Positions 1 to 9,144 of a stretch of 47,670 nucleotides of DNA are shown in pieces. This DNA is from DAOTKC01 sp035449045 (GTDB taxonomy: Bacteria > Bacillota > Clostridia > Christensenellales > CAG-917). Both the position numbers and the translations under genes were made by a program. Numbering within the stretch: position 1 is the stretch's first letter; each line of letters starts with the position of its first letter. The stretch is from the NCBI GenBank assembly GCA_035449045.1, contig DAOTKC010000010.1, positions 1 through 47,670 of the forward strand. The letters are read 5' to 3'. A model generated the notes under the pieces. That model saw only the letters and a list, made by a program, of their open reading frames with translations, did not search any database and was not told the DNA's origin.

Positions 1-668
1 TTGGTCTTGAGCAAGACCACTTTGATGTCGGGCGGCAAGACGGCGGCCAGTTTTTTTGCCGCTTCTGCTTTATTAGCTTCTATGCCGATTATTGCGTTAG
101 CGGCGCCCGACGCCGCCTTGACCAAGGCGATACCGCGCGCCACTTCCTCGGTGCGCTCCAGCATAATCCGATAGTCGCAGGTTATGTAGGGTTCGCACTC
201 GACGCCGTTCACAATCAAAGTGTCGATTGTTTCCTTGGGGGAAAGTTTGACAAAGAGCGGGAAGGCCGCGCCGCCCATTCCCGCTATTCCGGCGTCTTTC
301 ACGCGCGCTAAAATGTCCTCTTTCGCGGGATTTTCAAGCGGCGGTAAAAAATCTTCATCGTAGAGACCGTCGTTTTCGATTTCGACGTGAAGCGTCTTAA
401 TGCCCGAAGCCGACGGCTGTTTCACTAGAGCGGTTACTTTGCCCGACACCGGCGAATGGACGTTGGCCGAGATAAATCCCTGTGCGCGGCCAATGAGAGT
501 GCCGCACTTGACGCTGTCGCCCACGGCTACGACCGCCTCGGCGGGCGCGCCGGCGTGCTGGGCAAGATTAACATAGAGTTTATCGGGCGCCGGCATTTTC
601 TCAAGCGCGCAGCCGGCCGTCCGCTCTTTTCTGTCCTTGGGGTGTATGCCTCTGAAAAATGTTCTCAA
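1..668 (-). CDS. rnfC: Rnf complex subunit C (N-terminal part, runs off left edge)
   Basis: RnfC is the peripheral, iron-sulfur and NADH/flavin-binding subunit of the membrane Rnf complex, which couples ferredoxin:NAD oxidoreduction to ion pumping. About 222 codons are visible. They show the RnfC N-terminal motif FRGGIHPK-like (here FFRGIHPKD), a biotinyl-like hairpin region (VHSPVSGKV), then GMGGAAFPLFVKL and NGVECEPYIT, all typical of RnfC. The remainder, including the ferredoxin-type 4Fe-4S motifs, lies outside the window. I chose the TTG at 668-666 as start, because AAGGAGG ends 5 nt upstream. A second TTG at 671-669 is too close to the ribosome binding site. No ATG is available. The other rnf genes would be expected further left. 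Confidence 0.9.
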   Translation of the reverse strand, partial: MRTFFRGIHPKDRKERTAGCALEKMPAPDKLYVNLAQHAGAPAEAVVAVGDSVKCGTLIGRAQGFISANVHSPVSGKVTALVKQPSASGIKTLHVEIENDGLYDEDFLPPLENPAKEDILARVKDAGIAGMGGAAFPLFVKLSPKETIDTLIVNGVECEPYITCDYRIMLERTEEVARGIALVKAASGAANAIIGIEANKAEAAKKLAAVLPPDIKVVLLKT

Positions 669-686
669 CAAGTCCTCCTTACGGAC

Positions 687-712
687 AAAATGCCCTGTTG
701 GCAGGGCATTTT
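687..712 (-). terminator. Hairpin between the giant lipoprotein gene and rnfC
   Basis: Perfect 11-bp stem (687-697 with 702-712) and a 4-nt loop. It has A/T tracts on both sides, so it could terminate in either direction. On the minus strand it ends the 724-4854 gene and sits just 19 nt before the rnfC start, so it could be a leaky terminator or an attenuator for rnfC. Confidence 0.7.
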
Positions 713-723
713 TTGCGGCTTTA

Positions 724-3700
724 TCAGTCGTTGAAGTCCTTATACTTTTGTTTTATTTCCTCAAGTTTTTCGCTGGTTGCCGATTCTTTGCTGTAAGCGG
801 GCTCGCTGTCGTCGGTCTTCTTTCTCGGCTTGTAATACTTTTTGACGAGTATGGCAATGACCGCAATGAGCAGGATGGCGCTGAAGACGATGGAGGAAAT
901 CCAAAGCCAAGCAAAGTCCTTGGGCGCTTCCACCGTTTCGTCGTCCTCGTCGCCGTCACCTGTGTCGATGTCGGTGGACGCCGGCATGGTGATTGCCTTG
1001 TTGTAGCCGTCGGAGAAGTTTTCGTCGCCCGTAATTTCCTCGAAATCGTCGGCCGTTATTTCTTCGACTCTGATGTCGTCGAACATGGCGTAGCCCGACA
1101 CCAACCCGCTCTCGTCCTCGCTGTCGATAAACTCGCCGAGGCCCAGCGTAATGTTGGAGGAGAGCGAGGCCGCCCTCGTCGAAACGTAGAAGTTGTATTC
1201 CACCCACTCGTTGTCTTCGGTGACGATGTCGTCGAAGCGCAGCGATTCGTCGGAATTCAGATAGAGTTTGATATAGGCGCCGCTTCCCTCAATCAGGTAA
1301 GTCTTAACCCAGACGCTGACCTTGTAGAATTTTTCGGTGGAAAGCGAGTAGCTGTTGGAGACGTAGGAGTAGCCGTTGGGGCGGATGTTATTGATGACCA
1401 AAAGCCTGTTGCCCGTCCTTGCAGTGAGAGCCTCGGCGCTTATCTTGGACGCCGCAATCTCTTCAGGTGTGGGAACTTCCTCGTCCTCTTCGGGGTCGGT
1501 CACTTCCTGCAGGCCGAAGGTGTTTTCGATGTCGACGTATCTGGTGTCGACAACGCCCGAAACGGTGTTGGCCGAGGTGCCGTCGCTGGAGAGCTGGCCG
1601 CTCCACTTGGCGGGACGGATGACCGACGTTCTCTCGGTTTCGCTGCTGGCCGCGCTGTCGAAGCTGTCGGTGAAGAAGGACATCTTCTTGAGGAAGTTGC
1701 CCGCCGTCGCCTCGTCAAATTTTTCTTTGTCGACCGATTCGATTTCAACCGAGTCGAATATGACGGTTCCCAGTGATTTGTCGCTCTCAAGGCCTAATTC
1801 GTCGATGTCGGCAATATCTTTATTGACGCCCAGCCAAAGCTGCAACACGGCGTCGGATACGCTGGATAGGCCGACCTCCACCATGAAGGTGAACTTGGTC
1901 CACTTGCCGCCGTTGAGCGTTTGAGTGTTGATTTTGGCGAAATAGTTTTCGCCGCCCGTCGAGGGGCTCTCGCTGGTGAGGTAGATGCCGGCAACGGTGT
2001 CCGCGCCGTAGGTCTTGACCCAAACCGAGATTTTATAGTAGCTCGACGCCGACATCGAGAAAGTGTTGGACTTGTAGCCGACGGCAAAGCCGTCGCCGGT
2101 GTCCTCGACGTTGTGCATCATCAAAAACTTGGGCCCGCCCGAAAGCGCAACGCCGTAATTTTCGGCCTCCCAGTCGTCGTAGACGGTGGACGTGTATTCG
2201 CCGCCGTCCGTAGTGCCGAAGAGGTCGGCGACGCCGAGGTTGTTCAAAAGCACGGTGTTATTGACATTGACGACGCCCGTCAAAAGCTTGTCGGGCTTTA
2301 TGGTGCTGTCGGTCAGGTTGAAGCTCTGCGGAACCGCGAACTTGGCGGTTACTTCGCCGTCCTTCATGCCGGTGAAGACGCCGTCGACGATGCCTTCCGA
2401 GGCGTTCAAATCGATGTTGTTAAATGCGCCGTTGGTGAACGAAGTCGCCGTAGTCGTAGCGAATGAGTAGGATTTAACGTAGGTGCTCGAAGAGATGTTG
2501 GTGTATTCGGTGTAGGACAGCTTCTCCATGTTGGCATGGGCGAAGAACGCCGTGCCGTCGGCAAGGGTATCGGGCGTCCAGCGCGAGCCGGAGCCTGCGC
2601 CCAGCTCAATATAGACTTGCTTATCCTCGTCAATGCTGCCTTGAATCTTGAAGACAATCTCCTGCCAGCCGTTGGTTTTTGCGTTCTTGATCTCGGCGGT
2701 GTTGACTGCGGTGAAGCTCGAAAGCATGGTGTCGTCCTTGGCGTTGTAGAGATAGAGATAGATGCCCGAGGTCTTCTTGATGTCGGCCGTCTTCACCCAA
2801 ACTGCGTAGCGGTAGTAGGAGTTTTTGACAATGGTGATGGCCCCGCTCTTCAGCCGGAAAATCGAGTTGTTGTTCTTGATAATCAAGACTTTCTCGGAGA
2901 TGCCCGAATACGGCGCCAGCGGGTTTTCCTCGGTCAGCGTCCACTCGGGAGCGAAGGTGTCGGCGACGCCCGCGATAATACCGTCGGTCGAGACGCCGTC
3001 AATGGTGGTGGCGTCCTCATCGAAGTCGATGCTCCAGCCGGCAGGAATTCCTTCGGTCAAATCGTCAATCTCCGTCGCGGCGGGTTCGCCTGCCGTAAAG
3101 TCGGGAACGACAATCGAGGAAGCGGCGAGCGAAAGGTCGGCTTTCTTTAAGGTCGGCGATTCCACCGCGCCCGAAAACGCGGTGTCGTCGGCGTATTCCT
3201 GAAGCGCGATGTTGTCGAAAAACGCCCAGCCTGCCGAGAAGGTGCCGAGGGAATCATAGGTGTCGAAATAGTTTTTGTCGAGCTCGCCCGCGGTCTGGTC
3301 CTTCCACGTGCTCTTATAGGTGTAGTTGATATAATTCAGAGACTCGTCGGTGACGGTCTTTTCGATGAGGTTGTTGTCGGACTTGCCGCCCGTGCCCAGC
3401 CAAAGCTGAAGGGTATAGGTGATGTTGCGGTTGGGGTTGCCCTTTATCCAGAAAGTGTAGGTCTCCCAGCCGCCCGTGCTGCCGCGGTTGTTCTTTTCGG
3501 TCGCCTTGGAGATGCCCTCAATCTTGATGTCCTCCTCGCCGCCCTTCAAAACGAGGCTGACGCCGGCGCCGAATATATCGTAGGTGTAGACCGAAACGGT
3601 GAGGCGGTAGGACTTGCCGCGCTCGACGGTAATCGGGGTGTTGCCCTGAATCGACTGCGCGCTCATGTTGCTTTGATAAAGCATATAGATGTTGGTGCCG

Positions 3701-4854
3701 AGTGAGCCTGCGGGCAGGCTGTCGCCCGGCCCGATAAGCGTGGCGGCCTCGCCTTCGCCGATGGTAAACGCTTTTTTGGCGGCGTTGTCGGAGCCGAGCT
3801 CGTAGGTGCTGGAGCCGGTAACCTTGGCGTAGTAGAAGGTCTCGCCGTAGCTCGTTATGTTGTCCGCCCATTTAGAGGTGTCGACGATGCCGTATTTTCT
3901 GTTGACGTTGGTGGTGGGCGCCATGTTGTCGTCTTTATCGTGGTCGCCCAGTCTGCTGGTGAAAAGGTAAGCCGAGCCCGAGGGGGCGCCGCTTCCGAAG
4001 TCGAACTCGCCGTTGCCCACGCCTCTTAAGTTGGCTTTCATGACGGGATTTTCGGCGGAGGTCAGCGTCGACTGCGCCTCTTGATATTCGTTAATCGTCA
4101 CTTCTTCGTCAATGGTGATGTTGTCAAAAAAGGCATAGCCCTTGGTCAAGCCGGCGTCGGAGCTGCCCGAGCCGTAGCCCAAGCCGAGCAGAAGCGTCAG
4201 GCTGTTGGAGCTCGTAACGTTGCCCGCGATATAGAAAGTGAAGGTCTTCCATTCGCCCGCGGTGTCAATGGAGCGGAACTCGGCGTAAGTCGAGCTGCTG
4301 AAATAAATGCGCGCGCCCGGCGTCCGCTTGGCTTCGTCTATCGTGGTGTTGCCCGATATCCCCACCGTCTTGACGTCAATGGTGATTTTATAGATGGCGT
4401 CGGCAGTCACCGAAAAAGAGGTCGAGGTGTAGGTGTAGACCGTCGGCTCTTTATTGTAAATCATCAGCATGTTGTCGTCTTCGGGCGTTCCCTTCTTACC
4501 GGGGTTGGCAAGGTCGTCCCAGACCGACTTCTTGGATTCGTAATCTGCTTCCTTGACGCTTATGATGCCCGCCTCGATTTTGTCGGCCGACTTCTGAGGG
4601 AGCACGCTGGCGGGCTCGGTGCCCGTCCAGCTCTTGGGCGCCAGCGGGAAATCACCCGCCGCCGAGGTGGACTCGGAAAAATCGTAGTTCAGTATGCGGG
4701 GCGGATCCTCCGTTTCTTCCTCTTCCTCTTCGTTTTCATCGCCGGGGTCTTCGGAGTTTTCGGCGTCGTTGCATGCCGCGAAAATTACTATCGACAGCAC
4801 CAACATCAGCACAAGCATGATAAGGAGGAATTTCTTAAGCTTCGTGTTTTCCAT
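724..4854 (-). CDS. Giant surface lipoprotein with five repeated jelly-roll-like modules
   Basis: A 1376-residue exported protein of unknown function. It starts with a basic n-region and hydrophobic stretch ending in a lipobox-like IFAAC (Cys about residue 28), followed by a very acidic linker of Glu and Asp. Five tandem modules of about 240-265 residues follow. Each carries a Y-[KR]-x-x-V-x-VKT-type strand (near residues 158, 418, 685, 943 and 1180) and ends in an FFDN/MFDD-type strand (GYAFFDNI, GWAFFDNI, GYAMFDDI). This is the layout of carbohydrate-binding-module-like beta sandwiches (inference). Near residue 1316 a single membrane helix (WLWISSIVFSAILLIA) precedes a charged cytoplasmic-type tail, so the protein has both a lipid anchor and a C-terminal anchor. 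A good promoter lies upstream at 4937-4965. Ligand unknown. Confidence 0.85.
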   Translation of the reverse strand: MENTKLKKFLLIMLVLMLVLSIVIFAACNDAENSEDPGDENEEEEEETEDPPRILNYDFSESTSAAGDFPLAPKSWTGTEPASVLPQKSADKIEAGIISVKEADYESKKSVWDDLANPGKKGTPEDDNMLMIYNKEPTVYTYTSTSFSVTADAIYKITIDVKTVGISGNTTIDEAKRTPGARIYFSSSTYAEFRSIDTAGEWKTFTFYIAGNVTSSNSLTLLLGLGYGSGSSDAGLTKGYAFFDNITIDEEVTINEYQEAQSTLTSAENPVMKANLRGVGNGEFDFGSGAPSGSAYLFTSRLGDHDKDDNMAPTTNVNRKYGIVDTSKWADNITSYGETFYYAKVTGSSTYELGSDNAAKKAFTIGEGEAATLIGPGDSLPAGSLGTNIYMLYQSNMSAQSIQGNTPITVERGKSYRLTVSVYTYDIFGAGVSLVLKGGEEDIKIEGISKATEKNNRGSTGGWETYTFWIKGNPNRNITYTLQLWLGTGGKSDNNLIEKTVTDESLNYINYTYKSTWKDQTAGELDKNYFDTYDSLGTFSAGWAFFDNIALQEYADDTAFSGAVESPTLKKADLSLAASSIVVPDFTAGEPAATEIDDLTEGIPAGWSIDFDEDATTIDGVSTDGIIAGVADTFAPEWTLTEENPLAPYSGISEKVLIIKNNNSIFRLKSGAITIVKNSYYRYAVWVKTADIKKTSGIYLYLYNAKDDTMLSSFTAVNTAEIKNAKTNGWQEIVFKIQGSIDEDKQVYIELGAGSGSRWTPDTLADGTAFFAHANMEKLSYTEYTNISSSTYVKSYSFATTTATSFTNGAFNNIDLNASEGIVDGVFTGMKDGEVTAKFAVPQSFNLTDSTIKPDKLLTGVVNVNNTVLLNNLGVADLFGTTDGGEYTSTVYDDWEAENYGVALSGGPKFLMMHNVEDTGDGFAVGYKSNTFSMSASSYYKISVWVKTYGADTVAGIYLTSESPSTGGENYFAKINTQTLNGGKWTKFTFMVEVGLSSVSDAVLQLWLGVNKDIADIDELGLESDKSLGTVIFDSVEIESVDKEKFDEATAGNFLKKMSFFTDSFDSAASSETERTSVIRPAKWSGQLSSDGTSANTVSGVVDTRYVDIENTFGLQEVTDPEEDEEVPTPEEIAASKISAEALTARTGNRLLVINNIRPNGYSYVSNSYSLSTEKFYKVSVWVKTYLIEGSGAYIKLYLNSDESLRFDDIVTEDNEWVEYNFYVSTRAASLSSNITLGLGEFIDSEDESGLVSGYAMFDDIRVEEITADDFEEITGDENFSDGYNKAITMPASTDIDTGDGDEDDETVEAPKDFAWLWISSIVFSAILLIAVIAILVKKYYKPRKKTDDSEPAYSKESATSEKLEEIKQKYKDFND

Positions 4855-4936
4855 ATTTGATTCCTAAGTTAAGTATTTTACCTTTCGGCTACTCGTTTAT
4901 ACACGCGCGGGGTCTGAAATATTTGCACGCTAAAAG

Positions 4937-4965
4937 ATTATAATACATAATGATTAAATTAGCAA
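4937..4965 (-). promoter_or_regulatory. Promoter of the giant lipoprotein gene
   Basis: On the minus strand, TTGCTA at 4965-4960, a 17-bp spacer and TATAAT at 4942-4937. The predicted transcript starts about 75 nt before the ATG at 4854. Confidence 0.65.
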
Positions 4966-5107
4966 ACAATTTGACTTTCAAAAATCTCTCAAAAAATACC
5001 GCTTTTTATTGCGTTTTTACCTCGCTTCGTCTTTCCGACCCCGACTTTTTAATAGTTTTGAAAGCTTTTAAAATACTATTCAGGCTATAAAAAATCGGGA
5101 GAAGACA

Positions 5108-5515
5108 GTGTTTCAGCGCGCAAACAACTTAAAATATGAAATCGAGCCAATCTCGAAAAAGCTCAAGATCGGCGCGCTTGAGGTATTTGCCGGGCTCGTC
5201 ATCGGCTTCATCAACGGTTATCTCGGTGCGGGCGGCGGAATGCTCGTCGTGCCCGTTTTGACCTTCGTTTCGGGACTTGCCGAAAAAAACGCCCACGCCA
5301 CCGCCATCGCCATAATTTTCCCGATGTCGATGGCAAGCGCAATCGTTTACGTATTAAAGGGCGCGCTCGATACCTCTCTGCTCGGCTCGGTGGTCTCGGG
5401 CGTGGTTTTGGGCGGCATACTGGGCGCGGTAGTCCTTTATAAGGCGAGCAACAAAGCGCTCACATTATTCTTTTACGCCGTCATGATTGCCGCCGGTATA
5501 AAAATGGTTATTTGA
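5108..5515 (+). CDS. TauE/SafE family half-transporter, copy 1
   Basis: A 135-residue membrane protein of the sulfite exporter TauE/SafE (DUF81) superfamily, which moves small organic or inorganic anions across the membrane; the substrate here is unknown. After about 23 cytoplasmic residues come roughly four hydrophobic segments. The first carries the family signature GFINGYLGAGGGMLVVPVL. Full-length members have about 250 residues and 7-8 helices with two such halves, so this is only a half. The second half-size gene follows 187 bp downstream on the same strand. The GTG start at 5108 is preceded by GGGAGAAG; no ATG lies nearby in frame. The two halves probably act together as a heterodimer (inference). 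Confidence 0.8.
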   Translation: MFQRANNLKYEIEPISKKLKIGALEVFAGLVIGFINGYLGAGGGMLVVPVLTFVSGLAEKNAHATAIAIIFPMSMASAIVYVLKGALDTSLLGSVVSGVVLGGILGAVVLYKASNKALTLFFYAVMIAAGIKMVI

Positions 5516-5702
5516 CCTAATCCACGCTTTATCGGCGTATTTCGACTAAATAAACATCGAATATGCTATATAACGACAAAATCAGCCAAAAAGAAGCGCC
5601 AAAAAATCCGCTCGAAAAATAGATTATAAATCAAAAAGAACAATTGGGGCGGATTAGGAAATTAATTCGGGACGCCCAAAGCGCGTCGGGATTTGGCTAC
5701 AT

Positions 5703-6068
5703 ATGCTGTATTTGTTGACAGGAATAATTTCGGGAATATTGGGAGGAATGGGCATGGGCGGCGGCACGCTACTCGTGCCCGTGCTGACGCTCGGCCTCGG
5801 CGTTCCCCAACTTGGCGCGCAAGCCTTAAATCTGGTTTCCTTTATTCCCATGAGCCTCCTTGCGCTGACAATTCACCTAAAAAACAAGCTCGTAAAATGG
5901 AAGCCCGTCCTTTATATCGCGTTGCCCGCCGTGGGTGCGTCGATTGCGGCTTCCTTTCTCGCCGCGTCGGCGCCGCCCGAACTGCTTCGGCGGGCATTCG
6001 GTTTTTTCCTTATCGCATTAGGCGGCGTTTCCCTTCTTTTCACCGCACTAAATAGAAAAAGCGGATAA
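5703..6068 (+). CDS. TauE/SafE family half-transporter, copy 2
   Basis: A 121-residue, four-helix membrane protein of the same TauE/SafE family as the preceding gene. It begins directly with the signature segment GIISGILGGMGMGGGTLLVP, then LGAQALNLVSFIPMS, which is typical of the family. It is about half the usual family length. It lies downstream of copy 1 with no terminator recognised between them, so co-expression is likely. The ATG at 5703 is the only reasonable start, although the ribosome binding site is weak. It converges on the SpoVB-like gene, with 89 bp between the two stops. Confidence 0.8.
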   Translation: MLYLLTGIISGILGGMGMGGGTLLVPVLTLGLGVPQLGAQALNLVSFIPMSLLALTIHLKNKLVKWKPVLYIALPAVGASIAASFLAASAPPELLRRAFGFFLIALGGVSLLFTALNRKSG

Positions 6069-6157
6069 TCCTACTGATAAAGGCGTTTTAGCTTTTTTCA
6101 AAATCAAATTTCAGCTCCGGATTAACCTTGCGATTATAAATTCGGTTTTTAATATTT

Positions 6158-7795
6158 TTAAGAGTTGGGCGCCGGCTTATTTGCCTTCGAAGCGGCGCGT
6201 CCGAATTTCTTAGCTCGCAGCTTTTGTGTGAAAGATTTTTTCGTTGATTTTTCAGACGATTTTTTAATTTTTAAAACATCTATTCCGCTTCTTCCCAGCG
6301 ATTTCAAAAACGCGACTACTTTAAAGTCGATTATTTTGAAGGCGAGGACGGCGGCGGAATAAAGCCCTACCGAAACCGCGGTAATCAAAACGATGCGGTA
6401 AAAATCGGTAAACCAACGCGACAAAAACCTCTCCGATAACATACCGATTAGCACGCAGGGCACGGCGAGAAGAAGCGCCGCCGTAATCTTTTTAAGGTCG
6501 AGTATCGGCCCTTTTATTATTTTTCTTATCGACAGCACGTTGAGCAAAGTGGTGATGAAAAAGCATATTCCCGTGCCCGCCGCCATTCCTATTATGCCTA
6601 TGTATTTGGGCAGAAAAATGAGAGAGGGTAACAGCACCGCCGCGCCCGCGGCATAGTTGATAAAGGTCCGCCGCTCATGGCCCAGCGAGTTTAAAACGGT
6701 GGAGGTGATTTGGTTTAAGGATATGGGATAGATGGTGACGGCGGCGAGCGAAAGAAGCTTTCCCGCGATTTCGTCCTTAAACAAAAAGCGCACAAGCGGC
6801 TCGCCGAGCGGTATATACATGATGGCGAAAATTCCCGAAATGACGACGCAAAACAGAATCGAGCTTTTGACGCGCCGCGCTATCTCGTCCTGCTTCTTTT
6901 CGGCGGAGGCCGAGGCCAGCTCGGGAATCAGCACCACCGACAGCGCGCCCGTCAAGATGGTGGGCGCCATAAGTAGCGGCAGCGCCATGCCCGTCATTCT
7001 GCCGAACATGGCTGTTGCCTCGGCGACGGTGAGGCCGGCGGCGACCAGCCGCGAGGGAATGATTATCGCCGTCAGCGAGTTTAAGATGTTGCTCGCTCCC
7101 CGCGTCGCCGTCAGCGGCAACGACTGCTTGACAAGTTCGGAAAACCCGTGGGGGCGCTTAAGCCGCCCGCCGCGCTTTAAGAATATCAAAAAGAGAATAA
7201 TCAAGCTTACGAAATCGCCTACCGCAATCGCCACAGCTATCGCCATCGCGCCCGTCACGGCGGCGAAAATGCCGGCCGCGAGAAGCATGGTGAACAAAAG
7301 CTTAAAAAGCTCCTCCATCAGTTCGGCGAGGCTGAAAGTTGAAAACTGCTTTCTTCCCCAGAAATAACTTCGGAGCGATGAGTAAATGCTGGTCGAAAAC
7401 AGCGCGGGCAACATCGTTAAAAAGAGGGGGATGCAACGGCGGTCGCTGAAAATGTAGGGCAGAAGCGGCTTTAGCGCCAAGAAAAGGCCGATAAATAAAA
7501 GAGACAGCCCGCCGCAAATGATGATGCTCGCCGTCAGCATGGCCGACGCCCTTGCGTTCTGGCCTTTGGCGGTGAGTTCGGCCACCTTTCTCGAAAGCAC
7601 GGGCGGAATGCCGCTCGCCGAGAACGCCAGAATCATCAAAATGACCGACAGCGCGATTTGATAAAGCCCCACCGCCTCGGCGCCGAATTTTCTTGAGATA
7701 AAGACCTTGAAAATAAAGCCGAGTGTCCGCGTCATCGCCGAAAAAACGGTGACGGTCATCATAGAGTGGAAAATTTTTGAGCCGCTCGGTTTCAT
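6158..7795 (-). CDS. spoVB: SpoVB-like polysaccharide/lipid flippase (MATE-type)
   Basis: A 545-residue polytopic membrane protein of the MOP/MurJ superfamily, most like stage V sporulation protein B, a flippase linked to spore cortex peptidoglycan synthesis. The N-terminus SKIFHSMMTVTVFSAMTRTL, then GLYQIALSV and FSASGIPPVLSRKVAEL, match the SpoVB/YtgP group, and hydrophobic segments are spread over the whole length. The last 45 or so residues form an unusual lysine- and serine-rich tail. It follows the DUF421 and DUF4363 genes on the same strand (53-nt gap from DUF4363), consistent with a sporulation or envelope operon. Other family members such as MurJ-like lipid II flippases cannot be excluded. 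Confidence 0.82.
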   Translation of the reverse strand: MKPSGSKIFHSMMTVTVFSAMTRTLGFIFKVFISRKFGAEAVGLYQIALSVILMILAFSASGIPPVLSRKVAELTAKGQNARASAMLTASIIICGGLSLLFIGLFLALKPLLPYIFSDRRCIPLFLTMLPALFSTSIYSSLRSYFWGRKQFSTFSLAELMEELFKLLFTMLLAAGIFAAVTGAMAIAVAIAVGDFVSLIILFLIFLKRGGRLKRPHGFSELVKQSLPLTATRGASNILNSLTAIIIPSRLVAAGLTVAEATAMFGRMTGMALPLLMAPTILTGALSVVLIPELASASAEKKQDEIARRVKSSILFCVVISGIFAIMYIPLGEPLVRFLFKDEIAGKLLSLAAVTIYPISLNQITSTVLNSLGHERRTFINYAAGAAVLLPSLIFLPKYIGIIGMAAGTGICFFITTLLNVLSIRKIIKGPILDLKKITAALLLAVPCVLIGMLSERFLSRWFTDFYRIVLITAVSVGLYSAAVLAFKIIDFKVVAFLKSLGRSGIDVLKIKKSSEKSTKKSFTQKLRAKKFGRAASKANKPAPNS

Positions 7796-7848
7796 ACAGA
7801 TAAATTTATGTTAAAAAAAAAGTAAAAATACCTTGCGGAAAGACAAGG

Positions 7849-8244
7849 CTAAATGATGTCCTTGGAGTCGAAGCACATAAGCTCGCGGAGGTTTTGGGAA
7901 ATAGCGAAAAGCGAAGTCACTTTGGATGCGGCGTTCATAAAATCCTCTTTGTAAAGGCTGCCCTTGACCTCGCCTATCGCCACCGACATGGCGCGAAGGT
8001 CGGCGGAAAAAGCCAAATGCTCAAGCACGCACTTTTTTTGCTCCCACCACTCGGCAAGCTCCTCGGTCTTTCCCATCGAAGTCGGCGAATCCTCGGCGAT
8101 AACCGAGGTCAAGAGCGCGTCCAGCCTGCCGTCGAGCTCGTCGAAGACGCGCTTTACATAAATCATTTCCCATATTCCCCCTGCAATAATTATCGCAAGG
8201 AAGAGAAGCGCTATAATCGTTTTGGTTTTATTTCTCGACAACAT
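7849..8244 (-). CDS. DUF4363 family protein
   Basis: A 131-residue protein with one N-terminal membrane helix (IIALLFLAIIIAGGIWE) and an extracytoplasmic helical domain. It resembles DUF4363 proteins, which in Clostridia often sit next to a DUF421 gene as here. The W-x-x-K-K motif (AEWWEQKKCVLEHL) and the C-terminal helices fit that family. The ATG start at 8244 directly precedes the basic n-region. Biochemical role unknown; the context with DUF421 and SpoVB suggests a spore or envelope function (inference). Confidence 0.7.
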   Translation of the reverse strand: MLSRNKTKTIIALLFLAIIIAGGIWEMIYVKRVFDELDGRLDALLTSVIAEDSPTSMGKTEELAEWWEQKKCVLEHLAFSADLRAMSVAIGEVKGSLYKEDFMNAASKVTSLFAISQNLRELMCFDSKDII

Positions 8245-8395
8245 TTTTTGCCTGCTGTTTCCCTAATGTATTTTTCTTATCATTTTGCGTTTGCTTCACA
8301 CCGTTTTCTTGACAATACTTTTGAGGCTTGTTTTTCCTAAATAAACATTTTTCCCCCGCGTTTTCCAACTCGGATTTTGTTTGCCGTTATTAATT

Positions 8396-9097
8396 TTATC
8401 CCAGCGTTTCGTTGAAAGAAGGCGCGGCGTAGGGCTGGCAGAATATGCTCTTGTCCTCCGTCAAAGTGAGAAGATAGATGTCCTTTTCGGTATAGTTTTT
8501 TGTGCCGAGATAGCTCAGTATGTCGTCCTTGGCGAGCCCGATGTTGAGGTTTCGTAAATTTTCGCCCAAAAACTTGCCTTCCACTATGATGGTCGAGGGC
8601 ATTTCGGCGGTGCCGCCCATTATATTGAGGTCGGCGTTGGTGGCGGGCGAGTTGGCGAATTTGGGAAGAACGGAGAGCTTGCCGCTCGTCTCGACGATGG
8701 CGTATTCGACGTCGGCGGGAGTAAAATAGCCCGCGCCCCTAAGCGCCTCGAGTAGGTCGTTGGTGTTCATGGAGAGCTGCTTCATTATGTCGCATTGAAT
8801 ATTGCCCTTTTCAATGACGACGGAGGGCCTGCCGTTTAAAACGCGGCGGAAGCGGATGCTGAAAACGGCCATCTTAGTGATGAAAAAGTGTAATAAGAAG
8901 AGGGTAAAGACGGGCACAATGCCGTAAAAGATGGGAATGGTGGCGTCCGCCATCGGAATGCAGGCAAGCTCGGCGGCGACAAGCGTTATCGCGAACTCAA
9001 AAGGCTGCAGCTCGCCCAACTGCCGCTTGCCCATTAGCCGCATGGCGACGAAGAGAAAAAAGTATATTACGACGCATCGTATGACCAATATGAACAT
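8396..9097 (-). CDS. DUF421 / YetF-like membrane protein
   Basis: A 233-residue protein with about three N-terminal membrane helices and a soluble C-terminal domain. MRLMGKRQLGELQPFEFAIT is the DUF421 hallmark. The second half has LNGRPSVVIEKGNI, then the helix MKQLSMNTNDLLEALRGAG and DVEYAIVETSGKLSVL, all typical of YetF-like proteins. Family members have been tied to spore membrane properties and stress resistance in Bacillus; the molecular activity is unclear. It is probably the first gene of a minus-strand operon with the DUF4363 and SpoVB-like genes, with a likely promoter at 9145-9173. Confidence 0.85.
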   Translation of the reverse strand: MFILVIRCVVIYFFLFVAMRLMGKRQLGELQPFEFAITLVAAELACIPMADATIPIFYGIVPVFTLFLLHFFITKMAVFSIRFRRVLNGRPSVVIEKGNIQCDIMKQLSMNTNDLLEALRGAGYFTPADVEYAIVETSGKLSVLPKFANSPATNADLNIMGGTAEMPSTIIVEGKFLGENLRNLNIGLAKDDILSYLGTKNYTEKDIYLLTLTEDKSIFCQPYAAPSFNETLG

Positions 9098-9144
9098 ACC
9101 GTTAGTATTTTTTAGCGCGCGCGAATTATTCTGTCATTTTGCCT

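Noticed and set aside
637..1776. Long plus-strand frame opposite the giant lipoprotein gene
   Set aside because: Shadow of the strongly supported minus-strand gene; no ribosome binding site, no domain, valine- and glycine-rich antisense composition.
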